Shown: piece by piece, positions 7,660 through 14,952 of the stretch
Layout: every line of letters begins with the position of its first letter
How positions within the stretch are numbered: the stretch's first letter is position 1
Origin: a virus
Direction: 5' to 3' (one strand)
Length of the DNA: 24,339 bases
IMG/VR virus record: IMGVR_UViG_3300022746_000050
Location: 1 to 24,339 of that record
Notes under the pieces: model-generated
Databases searched by the model: none
Told to the model about the DNA's origin: nothing
Seen by the model: only the letters and a program-made list of their open reading frames with translations
Position numbers and translations under genes: made by a program

Positions 7660-8594
7660 TGGGTTCAGCTACCGAAATTATTACTGATGTTGTTGCTGTA
7701 GCGGTTTCTTTTATTGCTGGACCTGAAGTAGGTGCTGCTATTTTAGGTTTTGATACCGCTGCTGCTGCCGTAGAAGCTGGTTACGCTATGGAAACTTTAG
7801 CTACCCTTGGTGGTGCTACTACTAGCGCAGCATCTTCCGCTGTTAATACTGCTGCTGCTGGTGGAGATGCTGAAGCTATTTTAAAAGCTGCTGCTATTGG
7901 TGGTGCTTCTGGAGCTGTGGCGGGTTATGTTGGTGGAGAAGTTGGCGGTGGTGTAGAAGCCCCTGGACAAGCAGGACCAACGGCTGCTGAACTGGGATAT
8001 ACACCTCCACCATCACAAGTGATTGAACCTACTGGTATTGCTGGAGCAACCGATTCTGCTACTGCTGGAAGAATTGGGGGCGCTGGTGCTGGAGGATTTA
8101 CTAGAGGATTTACTCAAGCTGAGCTTTCTGGTCAAAACTTGCAGACTGCACTAAGGCGTGGTGAAATTGGTGGAATAACAGGGTTAGCAACCTCAGGAAT
8201 AAGTGAATTGTTGCAAGAAGGCGGAGCTACTCCTAGAGAAGCAAAGACACTTACAGCTTTATCAGGTCCTTATTTATCCAAAGAAATTGCTGGTTATTTT
8301 CCAACTTCTACTCCAGCATCACAAGTTAGCGGAACATCCTCTCGTCAAACTTCCGCTGGAGGATTACCAACTACAGGCTCACGCTCATTAGGCGGTGGAG
8401 GCGGAGGTGGTTACTATCCTGCCGTAGGATCTGCTGCATTAGGTCAAGCTCTTAATGTTGGTGGCGCTCAGTCTGGTACAGGGTCAACAGGTGGTTATGG
8501 AGCTGGTGGAGAATCGCTTAGCCCTGAAACAGGTGGTAAACAGCAAACAGTATGGAATATTGAATCGTTGCGGGTAAAACCAGAGGAATCTTAA
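7659..8594 (+). CDS. Putative internal/ejection protein, Ala-Gly-rich with glycine zipper
   Basis: The 311-residue protein is dominated by Ala, Gly, Thr and Ser. Residues 8-31 (ITDVVAVAVSFIAGPEVGAA) are hydrophobic and could insert into membrane. Residues 78-98 (AAIGGASGAVAGYVGGEVGGG region) show small-xxx-small spacing typical of glycine zippers in channel-forming peptides. AGPTAAELGYTP at 105-116 is the same motif that occurs three times in the next protein. Podoviral ejection proteins often combine membrane-active helices with low-complexity segments, so a DNA-ejection channel component is a fair guess. No enzymatic site is visible. Confidence 0.58.
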   Translation: MGSATEIITDVVAVAVSFIAGPEVGAAILGFDTAAAAVEAGYAMETLATLGGATTSAASSAVNTAAAGGDAEAILKAAAIGGASGAVAGYVGGEVGGGVEAPGQAGPTAAELGYTPPPSQVIEPTGIAGATDSATAGRIGGAGAGGFTRGFTQAELSGQNLQTALRRGEIGGITGLATSGISELLQEGGATPREAKTLTALSGPYLSKEIAGYFPTSTPASQVSGTSSRQTSAGGLPTTGSRSLGGGGGGGYYPAVGSAALGQALNVGGAQSGTGSTGGYGAGGESLSPETGGKQQTVWNIESLRVKPEES

Positions 8595-8595
8595 A

Positions 8596-9810
8596 ATGGC
8601 AAATAAATTAACCAGTTCATTAAAAACTGATCTGCCAGCATTGGCGGAATTATTGCGTTCTAAAGGGCGTGGTAAAGATTCGGTTCTTGCTCACATTACT
8701 CCTAAAGAAGCTGCTTTACTAAAACGCAGAGGTGGGCGTGGAAGTATTAACCCTGCTACTGGATTGCCTGAATTTGATGATGGTGATTTTGTTGATACTG
8801 GTTCTGTAGATGTATCTCCAGCTCCAGCTAGTTATGATACCGCACCCGCAGTAGATCCTGGCGCTGTTTATACTCAAGCCGAACAAGCTGGTCCTACTTA
8901 TGCAGAATTAGGTTACACACCTCAATACACTTATGAAGGCGGTGGAGATATTGGTCCTACCTATGCTGAGATGGGCTACACGCCAGCTTACGGTCCTACT
9001 TACGGTGAATTAGGCTACACACCTGGAGCGCTTCCAGCAACTTATGATCCTATGCAAGCATCACAAGAAGGCTTTGCTTATCCTGGATCTATGGGGCAAA
9101 CACTTCCTACTGGTGGTATTTATGGTCAAGATTATGCCAGCGTTTATGCGCCCATAACCTATAGCCCTGCTGATTTACAGCGTATTGCTGCTGGTGAATC
9201 TCCAGAAGCACAATTTGAAGCATTGTCTGATGAAGATAAAAAGAAAGTTGAAGAAGAAGCTAAAAAGACAGGTAAAGATTGGAAAGACGCATTGATGGGT
9301 CTTGCTGCTGCTGGTTTGATTGGTGGTCTTTTAGCTAAAAAACAGCAAACTGCTGGTACTCAGGCTGCTGAGCAAGCAAAACAAGCTGCTCAAGAAGTTA
9401 AAGCAATTGCTGCTCCGTACCAAATTCGTGGCACTAATTTAATGCGTGCTGCTGAAAAAGGTGAGTTGTCTGCTGCTAACCAACAAATTGTTAATGCTGC
9501 CCGTGCCCAAGCTGCTCAAAACATTCAGCGTAGAGGCGGTGTTGGCGTGTTGCAATATGCTAATTCTATTGCCGATTTGACTGATCGTTTATTACAAAAT
9601 CAATTTAATCAAGGACTTGCAGTTAGCCAAATTGGCGATAATTATGCCTTGCAAGCTATTCAAACTGGTCTATCAGGTCAACAAGCGGTTACACAAGCTA
9701 ATGCCAACTTCTATACTCAATTAGCTGGTATGTTAAGCCCATATATTTTCCAAACCTTAGGAACTAATGCTCCTACGGCTGCTCAACGACAAACTGGAAT
9801 AACACCGTAA
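8596..9810 (+). CDS. Putative internal virion/ejection protein with AELGYTP repeats
   Basis: Residues 29-60 (SVLAHITPKEAALLKRRGG and NPATGLPEF) match a motif pair I recognise from internal virion proteins of many podo- and siphoviruses. Residues 99-143 carry three GPTYxExGYTP repeats. Around residues 233-256 lies a hydrophobic segment (ALMGLAAAGLIGGLLAKKQ). The C-terminal 130 residues are helical and Gln/Ala-rich (QAAQNIQRRGGVGVLQYANS, FNQGLAVSQIGDNYALQAIQ), typical of ejectosome-type packing. It starts two bases after the preceding stop. A role in the internal core or DNA ejection is inferred from these features and gene order. Confidence 0.65.
   Translation: MANKLTSSLKTDLPALAELLRSKGRGKDSVLAHITPKEAALLKRRGGRGSINPATGLPEFDDGDFVDTGSVDVSPAPASYDTAPAVDPGAVYTQAEQAGPTYAELGYTPQYTYEGGGDIGPTYAEMGYTPAYGPTYGELGYTPGALPATYDPMQASQEGFAYPGSMGQTLPTGGIYGQDYASVYAPITYSPADLQRIAAGESPEAQFEALSDEDKKKVEEEAKKTGKDWKDALMGLAAAGLIGGLLAKKQQTAGTQAAEQAKQAAQEVKAIAAPYQIRGTNLMRAAEKGELSAANQQIVNAARAQAAQNIQRRGGVGVLQYANSIADLTDRLLQNQFNQGLAVSQIGDNYALQAIQTGLSGQQAVTQANANFYTQLAGMLSPYIFQTLGTNAPTAAQRQTGITP
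8890..9024 (+). repeat. Three GPTYAELGYTP-type repeats
   Basis: Residues 99-109 (GPTYAELGYTP), 120-130 (GPTYAEMGYTP) and 133-143 (GPTYGELGYTP). The previous gene carries a fourth copy (GPTAAELGYTP at its residues 106-116). The exact conservation in otherwise low-complexity sequence suggests a short binding peptide. Confidence 0.9.
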
Positions 9811-9811
9811 T

Positions 9812-11290
9812 ATGGCTACTAATCCTAACGAATCTCAAGACTTGTTTAAAAAACAGTTGGAACAAACACGCCCAGAGCGTGAAAAAAAAGAAGCTGACAT
9901 TCTTAAAGAAATGTCTGGAGAGCCTAAGGGTGGCGGTGCAGAACTTCCCATCACTGGTGTTGCCCCTGATTTAACTAAGATTTTGGAGCAAGACAGAAAA
10001 GCCAAGACAGTTAGAGAAAAAATGGGATTAAAGTCCCAAGTGGCAGAACAACTATTAAAATCTCAACAAGCAGAAGCTCAAGCAGCAGAACAAAAAACTA
10101 TTGGTCAAGCCCAAGCCAAAGGTCAATACGCTATTCAAGAAGCAGAAGCGTTTAAAAAAGTAGATGATGAGCGCAAAAAGAAATTGGCTCAAATGCAGAT
10201 TCCTGAGTTTCAGCCTACACAAGATAATTTATTGACACTTGGAACTATGGCAAGCCTTATCGCTGTAGTTGGATCTGTAGTTGGTGGTCAAGGTGGTTTA
10301 TCAGGTATTGGCGCTGTAAACGCTATGGCTGGCATGATGCAAGGGTATCAAGCTGGTCGTAAAGATATTTTTGATCGTGAAAAAGCCAAGTTTGATAAAG
10401 ATATGCAGACTTTAAAAGCTAAACAAGATGCTTTAGTTAAAGAGTTTGAAGCTGCTTACAAGCGTATTCCATACGATATGGCTGAAGCCCGTGCTGGCAT
10501 GGAAGTAACCTTGGCTAAATATGATGCCAAGCTATTAAAGGCTGTTTATGACAAACAAGGTCCTGAAGCTGTATTAAAAATATTAGACCAGTCTATAAAA
10601 GACACCATTAACTTAGATAAGATGACCGCTAAAGCCTTAGGTGGTGGTAAAGGTGGCGGTTCTAAGTCAGCTATTAATGAGCGCTTCCAAAACACCGTTA
10701 TCCGTTCTGCTAATGAAACATTGCGTTCTCTTGAATTGATGGAAAACATCGGTATTGATATTGGAAAAGGCGGTTTAGGTGGTGTTGTAGGAAAAGGAAC
10801 AATGACTTCCGAAGCCCTTGCAAACATTAGTAGAAAGATGACTAGCCAAGATCAATTGCGTTATAACGCTGCTGCTGGCGGTATGGCGCTTGAATTAGCT
10901 TATGTAATGAACGGTGGCTACAAACCTAATGAAAGCCAGATTACAGAGCTTAAAAATCTATACTTGGCTACACCTCAAGATTCTTATGAAACTGCTGCAT
11001 TTAAGTTTGCTGATGTGGTCGCAAAGCTCAAGGCTGCTGTTGAAGTTGCCCCTGCTTATACAGAAGATCAAAAGCGCAACAATGAAATGTTGCTGAAAAA
11101 AGTTGAGCGTTATGCAACTCCAGAAGAAATTTTGCAAAAAATTAGCGGTGAGCCAGTAAAACAAGATCCTTATGTTCGTGCGCCTCAAGCAAACATCAAA
11201 ACCGTAAGAAATCAAGCTGAATACGATGCGTTACAGCCTGGAGAGCAATATTATGAAGATGGAAAACTTTATAGAAAGCCAGCAAAATGA
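9812..11290 (+). CDS. Putative large internal/ejection protein with coiled coils
   Basis: The 492-residue protein is strongly helical. Residues 1-140 are Lys/Glu/Gln-rich with heptad-like spacing. Residues about 143-180 are hydrophobic (LLTLGTMASLIAVVGSVVGG) and could span a membrane. Residues 185-270 form another charged coiled-coil stretch (DREKAKFDKDMQTLKAKQDA). The C-terminal part is mixed (GGMALELAYVMNGGYKPNES), with a tail ending PGEQYYEDGKLYRKPAK. That last segment resembles short virion-protein C-termini with a YxxDGKxY turn. It overlaps the next start by four bases (ATGA). Function as an ejection or core protein is inferred. Confidence 0.6.
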   Translation: MATNPNESQDLFKKQLEQTRPEREKKEADILKEMSGEPKGGGAELPITGVAPDLTKILEQDRKAKTVREKMGLKSQVAEQLLKSQQAEAQAAEQKTIGQAQAKGQYAIQEAEAFKKVDDERKKKLAQMQIPEFQPTQDNLLTLGTMASLIAVVGSVVGGQGGLSGIGAVNAMAGMMQGYQAGRKDIFDREKAKFDKDMQTLKAKQDALVKEFEAAYKRIPYDMAEARAGMEVTLAKYDAKLLKAVYDKQGPEAVLKILDQSIKDTINLDKMTAKALGGGKGGGSKSAINERFQNTVIRSANETLRSLELMENIGIDIGKGGLGGVVGKGTMTSEALANISRKMTSQDQLRYNAAAGGMALELAYVMNGGYKPNESQITELKNLYLATPQDSYETAAFKFADVVAKLKAAVEVAPAYTEDQKRNNEMLLKKVERYATPEEILQKISGEPVKQDPYVRAPQANIKTVRNQAEYDALQPGEQYYEDGKLYRKPAK

Positions 11291-12642
11291 CCAGTAAATT
11301 TGGCGGTGAACCTATAGAACCAGTAAGCGAAGGCGGTTCAAAATACGGTGGAGAGCTGATTGAAAGACCAAGTAAATCCATTGCTAAACGCCCTGGAAAT
11401 CCATCTTTTCCACAACAAATGTACGGCATGGCTTATGGCGCTGGTACAGAACTGTTAGGCGCACCTGGAGAGATTGAGGAATTTTTTACTACTAGCGGTA
11501 AGGGCGAAAAATTAGGCGGTGAAGGTCAAGCCTTTCCTACTGCTGCTGAGATTCGTAAAGGCACAAGCGAAACATTCAAGCCAGCAAGAGGAACGGAAGC
11601 CATGCAAACCGTTGGTCAAGTTGGCGCTGATATTGCCATGCTCGCTCCTGCTGCATACCGTGGTGTTGGCAAAATGGTGGGTGGTACAACACAAGAAGGT
11701 GAGCGCATTGCGGGTATTGCAGAGCGTCTTGGATTCAAACTATCGCCATCACAAGTCCGTGCTGACGCTCCTGTAGCAGAAAAGGGCGCTGCTGGATTTG
11801 CCAAACAAAATCAAACTCTTGCAAACAGATTGGCTAGTAACGGCACTGGAAAATCTGTTGATGAGATTACTGAACCATTTTTGCGTAGCAGAATCAAAGA
11901 GTTAGGAAAAGAATTTGATGATGTTTATAAAGGTAAAGAGTTTGCTATTGACCCTAGCGCTGCAACATTTTTACAAAATTTAAGTTACTACGAACAGCAA
12001 CTTGGTTTTGGTGGTGTGCCAGCGGTTCGTTCTGCTGCTGATTCTATTTTGAATAACATCCAGACTGGCAAGATTGCTGGTGATGACTTACAACGCTTGC
12101 GTAATGCTCTTACTCAAACCGCTAGAACCAGCTCAGATCGTGGTAAAGCCCACGAAATCTATGATTTAGTTGATAAATTAGATGAAGCTGTTGAATCTAA
12201 AAATCCTGGATTAAAAGCAACTTTAGATGTTTTAAGACCAAAATATCGCAATACCGTGATTCTTGAGGACTTGTACAACTCAGGCGGTATTAAACAGGGC
12301 AATATCAGCTTAGAAAAACTAGGTAATCAGTTAGGTGATAAAGCTGCATTGCGTAGAAATCCACAAGATATTGACAATTTAGGGATGCTTGGAAGTCAAT
12401 TAGGCTTAAAAGCAAGATGGGAAAGTACAGGCGGTGATATTCCTGCCGTTATTGAAAAGACCACTAGAACTCATGGTCCTATATCTGCTGCCATCAGAAG
12501 CCTTGGAACACCGCTAAGAACTCGTCAAGCCCGTGCAGCTCAGCGCTATGCACAGCGTGGCACAACACCACAGAAGTTGGGCGAGGCGTTAGGCACAGTA
12601 CCCGCTATTGAAGAAGTTATTGGACCTAGTGAAAGAAAATGA
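11287..12642 (+). CDS. Putative internal virion protein, helical
   Basis: The 451-residue protein begins with two short near-repeats (SKFGGEPIEPVSEGG, SKYGGELIERPSK), followed by helical regions through residue 430. MYGMAYGAGTELLGAPGEIE near residue 41 recalls a segment common in large phage internal proteins. Residues 255-320 (DDLQRLRNALTQTARTSSDR, IYDLVDKLDEAVESKNPG) look like the helical bundle seen in virion proteins annotated near the ejection genes. It overlaps both neighbours by four bases. No catalytic motif is recognised. It closes the ejection-protein block. Confidence 0.58.
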   Translation: MTSKFGGEPIEPVSEGGSKYGGELIERPSKSIAKRPGNPSFPQQMYGMAYGAGTELLGAPGEIEEFFTTSGKGEKLGGEGQAFPTAAEIRKGTSETFKPARGTEAMQTVGQVGADIAMLAPAAYRGVGKMVGGTTQEGERIAGIAERLGFKLSPSQVRADAPVAEKGAAGFAKQNQTLANRLASNGTGKSVDEITEPFLRSRIKELGKEFDDVYKGKEFAIDPSAATFLQNLSYYEQQLGFGGVPAVRSAADSILNNIQTGKIAGDDLQRLRNALTQTARTSSDRGKAHEIYDLVDKLDEAVESKNPGLKATLDVLRPKYRNTVILEDLYNSGGIKQGNISLEKLGNQLGDKAALRRNPQDIDNLGMLGSQLGLKARWESTGGDIPAVIEKTTRTHGPISAAIRSLGTPLRTRQARAAQRYAQRGTTPQKLGEALGTVPAIEEVIGPSERK

Positions 12643-12845
12643 GTAAAAAACAAAAAGGTCTAAATCCAGAGTTAGAAGATGCCGTTAGCAAGCTGCTAGT
12701 GGCTGTTATGGCTGATGATATGGCTTCCCTTACCGATAAATGTAAGGTGATTGACCGTGCAATAAACATCGAAAAGCTAAAGCAAAAGATAAGTGATGAT
12801 GAATGGGGTAGTGGATTTATTGCAGTAGATGATGAAGAAGGTTAA
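12639..12845 (+). CDS. Small conserved podovirus protein (DDEWGSGF motif)
   Basis: The 68-residue acidic helical protein starts inside the previous stop (ATGA). It carries LTDKCKVIDRAINIEKLKQK followed by DDEWGSGF and an acidic tail. I recognise the pattern TDKxKVxDRAxxxExxKxKxxDDEWGSGF from small podovirus proteins that lie near terminase or lysis genes. The function is not known to me. A small-terminase-like or packaging accessory role is possible but not supported by any DNA-binding motif here. Confidence 0.62.
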   Translation: MSKKQKGLNPELEDAVSKLLVAVMADDMASLTDKCKVIDRAINIEKLKQKISDDEWGSGFIAVDDEEG

Positions 12846-12876
12846 ACTATGAATAGTTTACTTTCTAGGGGATATT

Positions 12877-13095
12877 ATGGATGCTGTAACTTTAATTCGC
12901 TTGGCGTTAGCCGTCATCTCAGACCGTTTGATTACGATACTGGCTTTGCTGGCATCGAGCATCATGTGTGGATGGACCATGTGGAATCCCATGTGGGAAA
13001 GAGTAACAACACTAGCCATATTCGTAGTATTCAGTTATCTTGTAGTCAATACCAAAGAGAGGAACAAAAATGAAACAAGCGAAAAGACCGAGTGA
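12877..13095 (+). CDS. Two-span small membrane protein, holin-like candidate
   Basis: ATG 12877 has AGGGGATATT before it, a good ribosome binding site. The 72-residue product begins MDAVTLIRLALAVISDRL and has hydrophobic spans at about 16-35 and 44-58, then a charged tail (NTKERNKNETSEKTE). The DRLITILALL motif recurs in small podovirus membrane proteins. A competing frame starting at 12849 lacks hydrophobic spans and family resemblance. This could be a holin, antiholin or inner-membrane protein. It ends 26 bases into the next gene. Confidence 0.65.
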   Translation: MDAVTLIRLALAVISDRLITILALLASSIMCGWTMWNPMWERVTTLAIFVVFSYLVVNTKERNKNETSEKTE

Positions 13096-13282
13096 AGTCA
13101 ATCAACAGATTGCTAAGTCAATACGCCCTCAGTTGCCCCGTGATGGCAGCGCTGGCGGTGTAAATCACCACGAATCAGGTAAGCGCCCACCATCAGGGTT
13201 TACTGCTGTTTGGAACTTTAACGGCAATACCAACACTAAAGATTCTTCAACAACAAAACCAGAAAAGAATAGGATTTGCTAA
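13070..13282 (+). CDS. Small polar protein of unknown function, 70 aa
   Basis: The gene starts at ATG 13070 preceded by GAGAGGAACAAAA, a plausible ribosome binding site. It is basic at the N-terminus (KQAKRPSEVNQQIAKSIRPQ) and polar elsewhere, probably disordered, with KRPPSGFTAVWNFNGNTNTK near residue 38. It touches the next gene (stop 13280-13282, start 13283). I do not recognise it. Confidence 0.5.
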   Translation: MKQAKRPSEVNQQIAKSIRPQLPRDGSAGGVNHHESGKRPPSGFTAVWNFNGNTNTKDSSTTKPEKNRIC

Positions 13283-13621
13283 ATGGCTAACAATATTGCC
13301 TTTCAACCGATGGGCAAGACGGTTCGTCTTGTTGCTAGTAGCTCGGCTGCTAACAATGCAAGTATCAATTCCGATAGCCCTGCAAATCAATACCGTATTG
13401 CTAATCACTCTGGATTGCCTGTTTATGTCTGGATCAGCCCAATTGGTTCACCAGTCAATGTGGCTGCGCCTGTAGGTTCTGCTTACGCTATTCCTGTACC
13501 AGCCAATGTGGTTTCAATCATTACTGGACCACAAGTGTCAGCAAACGCCAATGTACAGATTTCCGTCATTTGCGAATCAGGAACTCCAGATGTTTACATC
13601 ACGCCAGGCGAAGGTTTGTAA
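13283..13621 (+). CDS. Small beta-rich protein, paralogue of 5191-5517
   Basis: The 112-residue product shares with the earlier protein the NQYRI core (PANQYRIANHSGLPVYVW here) and the ending YITPGEGL (YITPGDGV there). The spacing between these two marks is similar. Both have Ala/Val/Asn-rich strands and few charges. One copy sits in the fibre block and this one sits just before the lysis genes. It may be a virion decoration protein placed late in the operon to obtain a different dose. Function is unknown. Confidence 0.62.
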   Translation: MANNIAFQPMGKTVRLVASSSAANNASINSDSPANQYRIANHSGLPVYVWISPIGSPVNVAAPVGSAYAIPVPANVVSIITGPQVSANANVQISVICESGTPDVYITPGEGL

Positions 13622-13628
13622 ACGCATA

Positions 13629-13805
13629 ATGAAATCGAGAACCATGTGGTTCTCGTTTCTTTTAGTGGTATTCGGAGCGTTGTATGACAATTTCTCTTAT
13701 CTGCAAAACATCATTGATCCTAAGTATTACGGTGTACTGCTTGTGGTTATCGGAATTATTGTGGCTATACTTCGTTTTATAACTAGTCAACCAATGAGAG
13801 ATTGA
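13629..13805 (+). CDS. Holin candidate, two membrane spans
   Basis: I chose ATG 13629 because it begins MKSRTMWFSFLLVVFGAL after the preceding stop; a start at 13506 would add 41 residues inside the previous gene in an unrelated frame. The 58-residue protein has hydrophobic segments at about 6-20 and 34-52 (YYGVLLVVIGIIVAILRFI) with a short turn containing DPKYYG. The MKSKTMWF...YGxxxxxxGIxxAxLRFxT layout is a small holin-like family often found directly ahead of Rz and endolysin genes, which is the case here. It probably permeabilises the inner membrane to release the endolysin or start spanin action. Confidence 0.7.
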   Translation: MKSRTMWFSFLLVVFGALYDNFSYLQNIIDPKYYGVLLVVIGIIVAILRFITSQPMRD

Positions 13806-13806
13806 T

Positions 13807-14223
13807 ATGTTTGGTTTGAATCCTTATGTCTTAATCGGTGCTGCGGTAGCATTAGTGATCTCTTTCGGTAGTGGCGTAGGTGTGGGTTATAAGTGGGAAA
13901 AGGCAAATTTTAATGCTTACAAGCTAGAACAAGAGCAAAATAGCCGTAAGAAAGAAGCTGAACATCAAGCGCAGACAGATCAGATTAGGAAGGACAAAGA
14001 TGCCAAGATTGCTGATATTAACAATAAGCTCGTTGATGCTATTACAGAGTTGCGCAAGCGCCCCGCCAGACCAGCAGAGATACCCACAGATGGACAAAGT
14101 TGCTCTGGGCGATCCCTTTATGCCGAGGATGCAATCTTTCTTGAACGGGAAGCTGCCAGAGCCGACATCCTCCGCACAGCCCTCGAAGCCTGTTACAGCC
14201 AATACGACAAAATAATTAAATGA
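13807..14223 (+). CDS. Rz: Inner-membrane spanin subunit (Rz-like)
   Basis: The protein has a single N-terminal membrane anchor (residues about 8-28, VLIGAAVALVISFGSGVGVG) and then a long charged helical region (YKWEKANFNAYKLEQEQNSR through KIADINNKLVDAITELRKRP). This is the class II i-spanin layout. The C-terminal part (YAEDAIFLEREAARADILRT) is also typical of Rz proteins. It lies one base after the holin candidate stop, and an outer-membrane spanin gene is embedded in its +1 frame. The stop overlaps the endolysin start by four bases. It should link the inner membrane to Rz1 across the periplasm and fuse or disrupt the outer membrane in the last step of lysis. Confidence 0.88.
   Translation: MFGLNPYVLIGAAVALVISFGSGVGVGYKWEKANFNAYKLEQEQNSRKKEAEHQAQTDQIRKDKDAKIADINNKLVDAITELRKRPARPAEIPTDGQSCSGRSLYAEDAIFLEREAARADILRTALEACYSQYDKIIK
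14000..14215 (+). CDS. Rz1: Embedded outer-membrane lipoprotein spanin (Rz1-like)
   Basis: This 71-residue frame lies wholly inside the Rz-like gene, in the +1 frame, as in lambda. It begins MPRLLILTISSLMLLQSC, a hydrophobic signal peptide with lipobox LQSC and predicted lipidated Cys18. After it come Pro-rich segments (SAPPDQQRYPQ, PEPTSSAQPSKP) typical of o-spanins. AGGAAGGACAAAG just before ATG 14000 gives a strong ribosome binding site inside the Rz coding region, which argues for real translation. The protein is expected to sit on the inner leaflet of the outer membrane and pair with Rz. Gln at -2 of the lipobox is somewhat unusual. Confidence 0.86.
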   Translation: MPRLLILTISSLMLLQSCASAPPDQQRYPQMDKVALGDPFMPRMQSFLNGKLPEPTSSAQPSKPVTANTTK

Positions 14224-14735
14224 CAGAAAACTTCCAACCTTCTTTAGACCTAGTTCTCAAGAGCGAGGGAGGATTCGTTCAAGACCCTGAAGATAGCGGA
14301 GGCGCTACTAACCTTGGCGTAACCATTAAAGCCTGGTCAGAATACTTAGGGCGTGCTGTCAATGTGAAAGAAATGAAAGAGCTAACCCCATTGATGGTTA
14401 AGCCTTTTTACAAAGAAAAGTATTGGAATCCTGCTGGATGCGATGCTTTTGCCAAAGGAGTTGACTATGCTGTATTTGACTTTGCCGTTAATGCAGGTGT
14501 TAGAAGATGTATCAAAACCTTACAAAAGGCAGTTGGCGCAGAGCCAGATGGCGTTTTGGGTTCTATTACACAGGCACTTATTCGACAGCATGATCCTAGC
14601 GATTTGTTGGACAAGTTTTCTAAAGCAAAGATCGAGTTCTATCAAAGCCTCAACAAACCACGATTTGAAAAAGGATGGTTAAATAGAGTAGAAGAAGTGA
14701 AGAAAAACGCTGAGAGGATGATTGCCCATGCCTAA
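14220..14735 (+). CDS. Endolysin, GH108-type muramidase with C-terminal binding domain
   Basis: The 171-residue protein has the GH108 (DUF847) hallmark LKSEGGFVQDPEDSGGATNL near its start. Glu16 of the EGG motif is the expected catalytic acid. The helical core continues through DYAVFDFAVNAGVRR near residue 83, and the C-terminal 70 residues (LQKAVGAEPDGVLGSITQAL) match the PG_binding_3 region that accompanies this family. It cleaves the glycan strands of peptidoglycan. No signal peptide is present, so export should depend on a holin. The start overlaps the Rz-like stop by four bases. Confidence 0.92.
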   Translation: MTENFQPSLDLVLKSEGGFVQDPEDSGGATNLGVTIKAWSEYLGRAVNVKEMKELTPLMVKPFYKEKYWNPAGCDAFAKGVDYAVFDFAVNAGVRRCIKTLQKAVGAEPDGVLGSITQALIRQHDPSDLLDKFSKAKIEFYQSLNKPRFEKGWLNRVEEVKKNAERMIAHA

Positions 14736-14952
14736 GAATGTAAATCTGTCGGTTGGTCGTGGTGAGAAGCTACCTGCTTCCCGTGGCGGTGGTCTAACAG
14801 AAAAAGGCAGAAGGAAATACAATAAAGCAACAGGATCAAAGCTGAAAGCCCCAACCAAATCAGGACCACGGCATAAATCATTTTGCGCAAGGTCTAAGAA
14901 TTGGAAGGGGGAAAGAGGAAAGGCTGCTCGTAGGCGTTGGGGTTGCCGTTAA
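14728..14952 (+). CDS. Small basic phage protein (DUF6321-like)
   Basis: ATG 14728 is chosen over TTG 14722; GAGAGGATG precedes it within the endolysin gene. The 74-residue product is strongly basic with GGGLTEKGRRKYNKATGSKL and KAPTKSGPRHKSFCARSKNW, the recognisable core of a small phage family with the order LTxKGRxKYNxxTGSxLKAP...RxxSFCAR. It ends RRRWGCR. Nucleic-acid binding or a virion role are both possible; function is not established. Its stop overlaps the convergent glycosyltransferase stop. Confidence 0.72.
   Translation: MPKNVNLSVGRGEKLPASRGGGLTEKGRRKYNKATGSKLKAPTKSGPRHKSFCARSKNWKGERGKAARRRWGCR

Noticed and set aside
12849-13073. 74-residue frame ending in an ATGA overlap with 13070
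   Set aside because: The competing frame at 12877 has two membrane spans, a familiar DRLITILALL motif and a better ribosome site; this one has mixed composition.
13506-13628. Upstream start for the holin candidate
   Set aside because: The added 41 residues are read in a second frame of the preceding gene and have no holin-like character.
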